Below, piece after piece: positions 10,301-18,700 of a stretch of DNA of 33,130 nt. This stretch comes from Sphaerospermopsis aphanizomenoides BCCUSP55. Its GTDB lineage: Bacteria; Cyanobacteriota; Cyanobacteriia; Cyanobacteriales; Nostocaceae. The notes beneath the pieces are model-generated. The model searched no databases and was not told the DNA's origin. It was given only the letters and a program-made list of their open reading frames with translations. Location of the stretch: contig NZ_LUFH02000071.1 in the NCBI RefSeq assembly GCF_001586785.1, positions 1 to 33,130 on the forward strand, written 5' to 3'. Numbering within the stretch: position 1 is the first letter of the stretch; the number at the start of each line of letters is the position of its first letter. The translations under genes and the position numbers were made by a program.

Positions 10301-10561
10301 CGTTTACGTCCAATTTTGATGACTGCTATTTCTACTCTGTTGGGGATTTTTCCTTTAGCAGTAGCTACTGGTGCTGGTGCTGGTAGTCGTCAATCTCTGG
10401 GTACTGCGGTGTTTGGTGGTATGTTTGTAGCCACTTTTTTAAGTTTGTTTATTGTGCCAATTCTGTATATTATTATTGGCAAAATTCGTGAGAGGCTGCA
10501 ACCTAAACGTCAGTATCCGCTTTTGGAAGAGAGCGAAAAAGATCAGGTTTTATATAGATAA
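7394..10561 (+). CDS. Efflux RND transporter permease (HAE1/AcrB family)
   Basis: Inner-membrane, proton-driven drug or metabolite exporter of 1055 residues. The start MFVDFFIKRPVFTSV is the typical RND N-terminus and lies 39 codons inside the longest open frame; the extra upstream codons are repeat sequence. Proton-relay residues are present: D409-D410 in TM4 (GMVVDDAIIVVEN) and K939 in TM10 (GLASKNAILIVEFA). The two internally similar halves, each with a large periplasmic loop, are complete (LPDEDQGYF in the second half). It is co-oriented with the adaptor 138 bp upstream; the spacer is entirely repeats. The substrate cannot be told from sequence. A hairpin follows the gene at 10576-10612. 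Confidence 0.95.
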   Translation: MFVDFFIKRPVFTSVCAILILLVGTISIPTLPTAQYPEISPTQIIVTSNYVGASAEVVENTVTSILERQINGVEGIKYMTSSSSNDGTSTITVTFDASKNKDIAAVDVQNRVSLAEPQLPDAVKQTGVTVSKQSNNILLAIGLYSENQQFDTVFLSNYADLYIADALKRIKGISEARIFGERRYAMRLWLDPNKLASRNLTTSDVVDALNEQNFQVGIGQIGQQPATDGQMYQIDLRAISRLTEPQEFDNLVIKTAADGSLIKLKDVGRAELGAQNYSSFLRFKGQEGVGIGIFPTLDSNSLEVTRSVKKEMARLSQSFPPGMKYEVAFDTTTIIEGSLKEVIKTLVEAIALVVLVIFIFLQDWRTTLIPVITIPLSLIGTFAFVKAFNFSINTLTMFGLTLATGMVVDDAIIVVENISRLIQEEKLPPRKAASVSMVELTGAVIATSLVLMAVFVPVAFFPGSTGQIYKQFALTIAFSIAISTFLALTLTPALSALLLRQSPPPRGIFGLIFGFINGFLAAMQRGYESVLQKLTRIKAIVLIVFIALIGFTGWLYLNVPTSFLPDEDQGYFITIIQAPEGSSLQYTSNVMSKIETEILNIPEVTGTFAVGGFSFSGNTANSGIIFSTLKSWDERKKPNQSVQAIIGQLRQKFFNITEASVFPVNPPAIRGLGSFSGFQFQLQDVVGTNSLNSMLAVVGQFMMRGNQTPGLQAVFSTFKANTPQIIIEVDRSKAKSLQVSIDDIFRTLQTYMGSRYVNDFNFLSRTYRVYVQADSQFRSNPNDINSLYVRSENDQMIPLSSLVKLTSTTGPQTINHYNLFRSIEINGSPAPGFSSGQANAAMEKLAKEILPTSMGYEWSGIVAEEKESGGQAPIIFGLGLIFVFLVLAAQYENYVDPLIIMLSVPLAIMGALASQSLRGLSNDVFCQVGLVMLIGLASKNAILIVEFANQLREQQGFSITKAAVEAAQGRLRPILMTAISTLLGIFPLAVATGAGAGSRQSLGTAVFGGMFVATFLSLFIVPILYIIIGKIRERLQPKRQYPLLEESEKDQVLYR

Positions 10562-10575
10562 AAAATTCTGGATTT

Positions 10576-10612
10576 TTAGATCCCTGACTTCTTAAAGAAC
10601 CCAGGGATCTAA
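10576..10612 (+). terminator. Hairpin after the RND operon
   Basis: TTAGATCCCTG (10576-10586) pairs perfectly with CAGGGATCTAA (10602-10612), and TTC/GAA pairs can extend the stem inside. There is no U-run after it, so it may be a terminator or mRNA-end stabiliser, or simply a dispersed palindrome. Confidence 0.55.
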
Positions 10613-10726
10613 GTTAGATCAAGTCTGGTAAATTAGTGATAATTCACGCATCTGTGAAAAACTCCAAAAACCTTTCTCCCCTGCTCCCCTACTACCTGGA
10701 TGATAAATCGTTAATGGGACACGAAA

Positions 10727-11824
10727 TTAGGGTGGATCTAAATTAAGCCCCGAATTTTTCGGCAATTCACTGATTAGTTTTTCAATAATGTAATCTCCAA
10801 CAATTGCTTCTGAACATTTATCCTGCCACCAATTTAAGGATTTATGGTGCATTTCTAGCAAGAGTTCCTTATTCTCCAGCAGGTTTTTTAATATTTCTGG
10901 TAACTCTTGCCAATCTTGAATTTGAATTACAGGCGCTCCATCTAAATACCATCGTGAAGGTAAAGCTTCAGTTACCAGAATACAACCATATTTCATACCT
11001 TCAAACAAACGAGTTGTTTCAAAAGATGTGCCTCTGGGAACAAGACATATTTTTGTGTCCATCATGATTTCACAATAGTTGCGCTCATCTTCACTAGTTC
11101 TATTGTGATAACCACCAGTAGTTGATAATTCAACTTTAAATTCCGGATATTGTTCCTTGAACTTATTTAAAGTCGATAGCATGAGTTTTCGAGACAAAGT
11201 TTTTGGTGTTCCTAACCAGGATTTCAAAGACCAGACAGGATATTGTTTGTGGATTACACTTCCTGAAAAATAAGTATCATAAAGACGGTCTTCGATATTT
11301 TTGATAGGCAGATTCTTGGAGTTATTGTAACCCAAAGGAATATCATAAATGGGAGGAATCTTTTCTTGATTGAATACCAAACTTAGGAATTTATGCCAAT
11401 GATAATTTACCCAACCCGGTACACCAACAACTAAGATTCTTAAAAATTGAACTAGTGTCATCAAGTTTAATAAAGAAGGATGAAGAAGAGGGTTACATCC
11501 GAGTATTGCGCGTGTGCCTAAACACTTAAATACAGCCTTTACCTTGTGAGCATACTTGGGAATTCGATACCATTCATCTCCGAGTACAAAAACTACAACA
11601 TTCTGCCCATAAGATGGCAGTTCATCAATTTCATTCCAAGTGATATAAAAGACTAAACCACTGATAACTGAACTTTTCTCTATAGCCTGGAATACTTTAC
11701 CAAAATAAGTAGTTAAACAGAAATCAATCGGTGGTTTAGTGTCGTATATATCCCAAAGAATTGGTTTTTGATCTTTGCGGATGTAGAGATAATACTGGTT
11801 AGCAAGAGCGTTAATTACAGACAT
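10727..11824 (-). CDS. Exostosin-like (GT47-type) glycosyltransferase family protein
   Basis: A 365-residue soluble protein. The C-terminal half carries the pattern of exostosin/GT47-like and related glycosyltransferases: a block around residues 255-300 reading KICLVPRGTSFETTRLFEGM followed by KYGCILV and then DGAPVIQIQDWQEL, which in this fold contacts the nucleotide sugar. The N-terminal half has VVVFVLGDEWYRIPKY, like the first Rossmann-type half. It would transfer a sugar in surface glycan or exopolysaccharide synthesis, but donor and acceptor are unknown. It points away from the lectin-like gene with a 430 bp gap between. The start at 11824 is the first ATG; the ribosome site is weak. 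The family call is from motif memory and is moderate. Confidence 0.6.
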   Translation of the reverse strand: MSVINALANQYYLYIRKDQKPILWDIYDTKPPIDFCLTTYFGKVFQAIEKSSVISGLVFYITWNEIDELPSYGQNVVVFVLGDEWYRIPKYAHKVKAVFKCLGTRAILGCNPLLHPSLLNLMTLVQFLRILVVGVPGWVNYHWHKFLSLVFNQEKIPPIYDIPLGYNNSKNLPIKNIEDRLYDTYFSGSVIHKQYPVWSLKSWLGTPKTLSRKLMLSTLNKFKEQYPEFKVELSTTGGYHNRTSEDERNYCEIMMDTKICLVPRGTSFETTRLFEGMKYGCILVTEALPSRWYLDGAPVIQIQDWQELPEILKNLLENKELLLEMHHKSLNWWQDKCSEAIVGDYIIEKLISELPKNSGLNLDPP

Positions 11825-12254
11825 CTACGTTTGGAAGATTGATCAGGATTTAGGTGAGTATTTAAGACAAGAAATACTGTGACAATTTTTGATTGTGCTT
11901 GAGATTGGATGAAGTTTCACTCAATAGCATTCACACTGACATAATGTTTAGTGAATTATAAGCAGTATTTCCTAAAATGTCATTATTTTAATTTTTCTAT
12001 TCTTTGTTGTGTGAAACAGGAAATTTATGCTATTTGATTTTGTGAAAAATATTTGGGTGCTTTGGTAGTCTTCCATAACATTTTTTATAAAAAATTTATC
12101 TTTTATTGGCTGTAATTGTTGAATTTAATTGTAATTTAAAATACTCAGAGTTACCCGTTGACAAATTATTTTCCAATATGTGATGTTGTAGAAGTTACAT
12201 ATTTACTTGGTTGTAACATTATTGACTGCAATAAATTATCTGAAGGTAAAAAAG
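11825..12254. other. 430-bp AT-rich divergent spacer
   Basis: Spacer between the divergent glycosyltransferase and lectin-like genes. No gene was seen. It is strongly AT-rich and should contain both promoters; no operator or palindrome stood out. Confidence 0.6.
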
Positions 12255-12578
12255 ATGGCACAAAAAATTATCCACGGTACAGTTGGTGACGACGGAACTA
12301 AAAAAACTGGTTCAGGATTTAATGTGGAATCACCAGAAGTAGGAACTTATTCAATTACTTTTTCACAGCCTTTTGTTGAACCTCCTACTGTGGTAGCTAC
12401 TTTAAAGGATTGGGGTGCTGATAATCAAATAATTGTCAAAGATGTCACTACCGAAAAATTTCAAGTTGCTATTTGGGATTTGGGAATTAAACAACAATCA
12501 GGTACAGGTTCGCCAGAACTGACAGTTACTAAGGAAAAGTCTGCTTTTAATTTTATTGCGATTGGTGAAGATAGTTAA
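12255..12578 (+). CDS. Small H-type-lectin-like protein
   Basis: A 107-residue protein without signal peptide, apart from a short basic start MAQKIIHG. The core GTYSITFSQPF-EPPTVVATL, then the beta-strand VTTEKFQVAIWDLG and the closing FNFIAIGE, matches the pattern of the H-type lectin (discoidin I C-terminal) domain, a six-stranded sandwich that binds carbohydrate; a similar fold occurs at the tips of phage fibres. The start at 12255 is preferred to the GTG/TTG-type start 16 codons earlier because GAAGG lies 8 bases before it. It probably binds glycans, outside the cell if exported, but the export route is not visible. It sits between a glycosyltransferase and polysaccharide-export remnants. 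Confidence 0.6.
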   Translation: MAQKIIHGTVGDDGTKKTGSGFNVESPEVGTYSITFSQPFVEPPTVVATLKDWGADNQIIVKDVTTEKFQVAIWDLGIKQQSGTGSPELTVTKEKSAFNFIAIGEDS

Positions 12579-12825
12579 GTATGAACATTTTCTCATAACT
12601 TAACTCAATTTGCTGGTTATGCAGCCGAATGATAGCACAAAGTGCCTATATTTGGTAAATGTAAACCAGCAATTGACAGTTAGATTAAATGTGATCTTAG
12701 AGAAAATTACTGCTATACTAATTTGATTAATAAGGAGTTAAAAAATCCTTTTTTAGCTACTTGTATCCACAAAATCTCAAATTTAATTGAGAAAATTCGA
12801 TATTAGCAAAAATTTAGTCTGCATT

Positions 12826-13131
12826 ATGTCACAATTGGAATCTTCATCGCCCCAACCTGTTAGTAATAATTGGTACTTGTTAAGTGTTCGTTCTAAAAAA
12901 AGACAATCATTTTTAAAGTTTTTGAATCTGTCGATAGAACAAAATAACCTGCAAGAATTATTTGTAGATATAAAAGTTCCTCAAGATTCAGTATATGAAG
13001 ATATTGTTTTACTGAATTTAACTAATTTTAGAACAGCCTATACCTATCTACAAAAAGTTGAATTCTTCCAGAATATAGAACGCAAACCATTACAATCATC
13101 ACAGGTGAATCGGATGTTGGGTATTATTTAA
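12826..13131 (+). CDS. Small NusG N-terminal (NGN)-like protein, lacks KOW domain
   Basis: A 101-residue protein beginning MSQLESSS. From residue 14 it follows the NusG N-terminal fold: NNWYLLSVRSKKRQSFLKFL (compare RWYVVQAFSG in E. coli NusG), then IEQNNLQELFVDIKVPQ (compare HNMEDLFGEVMVP), a loop, VLLNLTNFRTAYTYLQKV and the closing PLQSSQVNRML (compare PISDKEVDAIM). It stops there, so there is no KOW domain. NusG paralogues such as RfaH, LoaP and UpxY act on long polysaccharide operons, and the neighbours here are glycan-related, which makes a similar role conceivable but unproven. The reading frame also opens at a TTG 39 bases earlier; the ATG is preferred. This could instead be an unrelated alpha/beta domain. 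Confidence 0.55.
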   Translation: MSQLESSSPQPVSNNWYLLSVRSKKRQSFLKFLNLSIEQNNLQELFVDIKVPQDSVYEDIVLLNLTNFRTAYTYLQKVEFFQNIERKPLQSSQVNRMLGII

Positions 13132-13142
13132 GTACAACACAA

Positions 13143-13164
13143 GCTCCTCGATTTATCTAGGAGC
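13143..13164. terminator. Hairpin after the NGN-like gene
   Basis: GCTCCT at 13143-13148 pairs with AGGAGC at 13159-13164, with GAT/ATC pairing inside after one mismatch. It lies 12 bases after the stop codon and has no U-run; it is a possible terminator. Confidence 0.45.
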
Positions 13165-13304
13165 CTCTAACTAGCACAGCTAGGCAATAGTAAAATATGA
13201 CAGAAAATATATGGCGCGTTAAAAGCTCTAAACCTTATTTAATCAGGGTTTAAAAATGTATTTATTGAGAGTATATTGATGTAAATGTGTAATGCAATTT
13301 ATCA

Positions 13305-14623
13305 ATGTTACTCAATGTGAAAATATTAAAATTCATACTATACTTACTTTGTTCAGTAAATCTCATTAGCTATTTTAGTATTGGTTCTATATCGGCAAAT
13401 CCTATTCCAACGAATCAAAACAGGGATTCAGTCTTACTGGTTATAGAACCAGCCACTGCTGTTAATAATTTGGCAAACCCACGCCAATACTATGGTAATG
13501 AAGTAGAAACTAAGTTGTTTGTTTTTTTATCACTAGATGAAAACTCGAACTTAGTTCCAGAATTTGCAGAAGAAATGGCAAATCTTGATATTTTTCCTCA
13601 CAGTGAATTTCTTTCCCAACAATTCAAGTCCAAACCAATACTAATAGCTGCACCCGAAAACTTCAATCCTGAGCTAATAATAACCCCAGAACCCATATCA
13701 CCTCCAAAATCTACTACACCTGTGCAGCCATCAATAGTTTTAGAAACTATTGAAACAGGCTTCCGCAGCGATATTAGTAATGTTCAACAGCAGAATCAAA
13801 TTATTGAACCAGTGTTTCAATTCCGTTTAGCTAATGGAGAGAAAATTCGGGTTAAAACTGGATTTAATAGTTTTCATCAATCTCAACTTGAACCTATTAC
13901 TAATATCCACTTCAGGTTGGTTGGCAAGGAAAAACGGGTGAATATACTATACAAGCAGCCGCAGGAATTGATTTATTTAATCGGCTACCAATTGCTTTTA
14001 ATTTAAATGCTCAGATAGATAGACCAATTTTTGTTAACCGCACTCCCAATAATCAATTAAAGTCAGCTTTATTTTTATCAGCAGTGCTAGAACAAGGTCT
14101 TTATAAAACAAGTATAAAATCATTAGAAAATCAAATTACATCTTGGCGCTCTGGTTTAAATATCTACTGGCAAATTGACCCTAATACTAGTTTGTTGTCA
14201 CTATATCGTGTTGGTTTATATAATGATGGTAACTTTGAACAGCAAGCTTTTAATCGCCTAGAACACAAGTCGGGTCAATTTTGGTTAGCTGCTAATTTGT
14301 TTGCGTGGAAATATACTCATGACCGCCAAGATACGAGTGGTTATTTTTCACCACAAGGATTCCTCTTATATAACGGTGAACTAGGTTGGGGAGGAGATAT
14401 TTTCTCTTTTTTAAGTTGCCGATTAAGCACTACTTTAGGACAACAAATCCTCAATGGTAAAACAACTAGAGGTAATACTTATCAAACCCGTTGTACAGCC
14501 ACAATATCATCAAATATAGATTTAGATTTTGGTTATAGCTTCAGCAATGTTCGTAACCTAGATACTGGGGATAGTCCTTATAGTAATCAGGTTTTAACGG
14601 GGCAACTAAAGATCAAATTCTAA
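13305..14623 (+). pseudogene. Frameshifted outer-membrane beta-barrel gene (BcsC-barrel-like)
   Basis: The 5' frame from 13305 encodes a signal peptide (hydrophobic to about residue 31, ending near SISANP) and a proline-rich linker, then enters a barrel-like segment (VFQFRLANGEKIRVKTGF). At about 13911 the coding sense jumps one frame: the second frame reads QVGWQGKTGEYTIQAAAG and continues without a stop to 14623. Restoring one T in CACTTCAGG gives a continuous protein of about 439 residues. Alternating beta-strands, the motif GYFSPQGFLLYNGELGWGG and a terminal Phe (KIKF) resemble the C-terminal barrel of BcsC-type polysaccharide export pores. As written the first product ends at 14006 and lacks the barrel. 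The deletion could be genuine decay or a consensus error. Exact family is uncertain. Confidence 0.7.
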
Positions 14624-15557
14624 GAGGATTTGATATGATTTCCGTTCTGACCTGTAAAGATTGACAAAGGCTACTTTAGATTTGTAATCTATGGCTTGTT
14701 TGACATCTAAACCCCAGAGTTTGAAACCATAAGCTGCATAGTTTTCATAACCCAATCTTCCTTCTTGATTGTACTGTTCTTGACCGTTAACAACGGCAGT
14801 ACCATACATTTGCCCGTTTTTGGTCAGACGCTTGACTCGCCAATGTTTCCAAACGGCTTCTGTTGGCGATCGCATATTTGGATATTTTGCACCGACAATT
14901 TTTAGCCAAATTGCCATTCTACCCAAATCTAAGGCTGACCAACCAATTTCTTCTTTTTTATCTAATTGACCGTAATTTACAGGTAAGAGAGTTTTGGCGT
15001 TATAGACTTTTGTTGGGTAATTCTCCTTGATATAAAGGCATAGAGGCCAGAGTTTTTAACATTCTACTCATTTTGCTTTCAAACTCTTGCACAGTAATGA
15101 TGTTTAGTTCTCTAGCACTGACTAAAGCTGCGATCGCAGCGGCTTGATCCCACATCGTTACAGAAGCAAAACCATCCACAGAATTAACTAAGCCAGTTTG
15201 GTCATTCCAGTTATTTTTAAAGTATGACCAAGCTTGACGCGCCATGATCAATTCTTGGTCGGTTAATTTACCAGTTCCCGCATTAACATCAGGAGTTTTA
15301 CTTATTTTTAATACACTTAAATTAATTTCTTGACCTGGTAAAACTATTGATTTAGTATCCAGTTCAGCAATAGTATCAGTTTCTTTAGTAGCAGGTGTGG
15401 GAGATGGGGTAATTTTTATTGTTTGGACTGCATTAGTTATTGCTAGTTGCTTAGACCAAGAATTTAACCCGGTAATTGCTACTATAGCTGTAACAACTCC
15501 GCCAACTGTAGCTAGAATAGATAATTTTTTTGGGGGAGGTTCAAAATCAGAATTCAT
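14606..15557 (-). pseudogene. DUF3131 protein gene, frameshifted and missing its C-terminal part
   Basis: Starts at ATG 15557 (AAGGA upstream) with a membrane anchor (residues 12-34) and a Thr/Pro-rich linker, followed by the DUF3131 start ARQAWSYFKNNWNDQTGLV and FASVTMWDQAAAIAAL. At PLYQGELPNK the frame breaks: a run of four T at 15008-15011 (plus strand) seems to hold one extra base. In the shifted frame the domain resumes with VYNAKTLLPVNYGQLDKKEEIGW and runs through LGRMAIWLKIV to KSKVAFVNLY near 14654. After that the similarity ends, the last residues are unlike the family, and the frame overlaps the 3' end of the convergent barrel gene. DUF3131 genes often lie near cellulose or exopolysaccharide genes. 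A C-terminal DUF3131 piece is found at 20824-21174 in the opposite orientation. Confidence 0.8.
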
Positions 15558-15785
15558 TTTATTGATTCCTTATCGCAGGTGACAGCAAGAATAGGAATTT
15601 AGGATCGTAAAAAATACATTACCTAATAATGTAAGTATGTACGCAAATTTTACATGGCAACAACAGTGTTTTTACTGAACTAACTACAAGTGATTAATTT
15701 TTTGCAGAGTATTTGTAATGAAGAGTTTTTTTAGATTAAATGATAATAATTAGATATTAATAATCTCTACAGAAAAAGTGCAGAT

Positions 15786-18700
15786 ATGAAACAACCCGTA
15801 CAACAAGATGAAGCAGCGCGAATAGAAGCTCTGTTACAATACAAGATTTTGGATACTTCCCCTGAAGTTGCCTTTGATGATATCACTCGTTTAGCTTCCT
15901 ATATTTGTGGGACTCCCATAGCCTTGGTAAGCCTGATTGATTCTAACCGTCAATGGTTTAAATCTAAAGTTGGTTTGGAGGTATCAGAAACACATCGTGA
16001 TTTAGCTTTTTGCGCTCATGCTATCCATCAACCTGATGTATTTATTGTTCCTGATGCTACTCGTGACGAAAGATTTGCTACTAATCCTCTAGTGACATCT
16101 GATCCTAATATTCGCTTTTATGCAGGTGTTCCTCTAATTAATGCCGAAGGTTATGGTTTGGGTACTTTGTGTGTAATTGATGAAGTTCCCAGAGACCTAT
16201 TACCTGCACAATTGGAAGCATTACAAATTTTAGCTCGCCAAGTAGTTGAACAGATGGAAGTTCGACGCAATTTAGATAATGTGTTATTGGTGAGCAATGC
16301 AATTAAACAAAAGAGGAAAGCCAATAGAAAATTCTTTGTTCAAATTGCCGGATGGTTTGGCTTGACATCATCAATTTTGTTGATGATTGGGATGTTTTAT
16401 TATAAAAATGTCCGCGATTTTATGTCTACATATCACCAGCAGCAACAAACTTTAGCACAAATAGATGCCCAAGAAGAACTACTATTTTATTTTCAGGAAG
16501 CTGAAAATGGATATAAGAATTATATGCTGACTGGAGATCCAGTTCATTTACAGGCTTATCAAACAGCAGTCACTCAGATTAACCAAAAATTACAAAGTTT
16601 GCACAAATTTAAAATAACTAGCCCTAGTATCCAGACACAAGTTGCCAATCTTGAGACACAAATATATACAAAATTATCTGCTATTAAAGAAAATATTGAA
16701 CTACGCAAAAACAATAAGCCGGAAATAGCATTGCCGGGTTTTATCACTAATCAGGGTGAAACTTCCAGCAATTATAATTATATACATGATATTAAGCATC
16801 AAAACATTAGTTTATTTAAGCAGCAATCTACGGAATTAAATAGCAAAGCACAAAATACAATTCTGGCTTTACAAATATCTATTGGGTTATGCATTTTTAT
16901 ATTTTTAGTCATTTATTTACTCATATATGGGGAAATTACTGGACGTAAATCTATAGAAGCATCTCTGAAAAAAGAGCGTAACTTTATCTCCAGCATTCTG
17001 GATACAGCCAGCGTTTTAGTCATGGTTCTCGACCCCCAAGGGCAAGTAGTTCGCTTCAATCGAGCTTGTGAGAAAGCTACAGGTTACTCATTCAATGAAG
17101 TCAGAGGGAGATATTTCTGGAACTTATTCTTAGTCGCAGATGACCGTATATCGGTGCAAGCTATGTTTGAGCAAATGAAGTTAAGACAAGGTCTAAATGA
17201 GTATGAAAACACTTGGGTAACAAAGGAGGGAAATCATCGGCAAATTGCTTGGAAAAACACTACTCTTCTTGATCAGCAAAGTCAAATAGAATATATAGTT
17301 TGTACTGGTATAGATATCACTGAACGCAAGCAAGCCGAAATTTCTCTACAGCAACAGATTAGCGCCGTAGAAGCTGCAACAGATGGTATTGGTATTCTTG
17401 ATGCTGATGGCAAATATGTTTATCTCAATAGTTCTCATCTTAGTATATTTGGATACAGTAATACTGATAAATTGTTAGGTAAAAGCTGGAAACATTTTTA
17501 CTATCCAGAGACAATAGAATGGTTTAATAATTACGTTTTTCCCTTACTGATGGCAAAGGGTTATTGGCATGGTGAAACAGTTGCTAAACGAAAAGATAGC
17601 AGTACCTTTGCGGAAGAAGTATCTTTAACATTAATCCCAGATGGAGGAATAATTTGTGTTTGTCGTGATATTAGCAAACGCAAACAAGATGAACAATATC
17701 TCAATGTCCAATATGCAGCTACCAGCGCCTTAGCAGTATCTAAGAATATTCAGAATGCTACTCACCGCACCTTAAAAGGAATTTGCCAGAGTTTGGGATG
17801 GGACTGGGGGGAAATTTGGCTGCTAGACAAACCAGCGAATGTTCTGCATTGTGCAGATATTTGGTATGAGTCAGGTTTGGAGTTAAAAGATTTTGAAAAA
17901 ATTACGCGAACCATGACTTTTGCCCCAGGAGTAGGACTACCTGGCCGTATTTGGTCAAGATTTGAGCCTGTATGGATCAATAATCTTAGTGATGAGCAAA
18001 ATTTCTTACGCAGAGATATTACGACTCAAGTAGGATTACATACAGCTTTTGGGTTTCCCATCTACAGTGGCAGTGTTGCTATTGGAGTGATGATTTTCTT
18101 CCAGCAGAAAATTCAGCAGGAAAATGCAGATTTGCTGAAAGTGATGATGTCAGTTGGTAATCAAATTGGTCAGTTTATCAGAAGGAAACAAACAGAAGAA
18201 GAACTTCAAAACCATTACTTGCGATCGCAATTGTTAGCCGATGTCACCCTGAAAATTCGCCAGTCTTTACAAATCAACGAAATCTTGGCAACTACTGTGA
18301 TAGAAGTTCAAAATCTCTTGCTATCTGACCGGGTATTAATTCTGCGTTTAGAAGAAGATGGTTCTTTTACAACAGTTCAAGAGGCAGTGCTTCCCGGCTT
18401 ACCCGTAATTATGGGGCAAATTATTCATGATCCTTGTTTTGGAACAGAATACATCCAGAAATACTGTGAAGGCAGAATCCAAACTACCTCTGATATAGAA
18501 ACAGCTGGTATCCAGCCTTGTCACATTGAATTATTGCAAAGATTCGCGGTTAAAGCCAATATAGTTGTACCGATTATTGTCCAAAATGAATTTTGGGGTT
18601 TACTAATTGCCCATCAATGTTATCAAATCCGGCACTGGAATACTTGGGAAGTAGAACTATTGCGATCGCTTTCTGACCAAATTGGAATTGCCTTAGCTCA

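Noticed and set aside
17700-18180. Second GAF domain of the hybrid kinase as another bilin-binding domain
   Set aside because: It has no Cys-His or DXCF motif in the right positions; it looks like a plain GAF domain.
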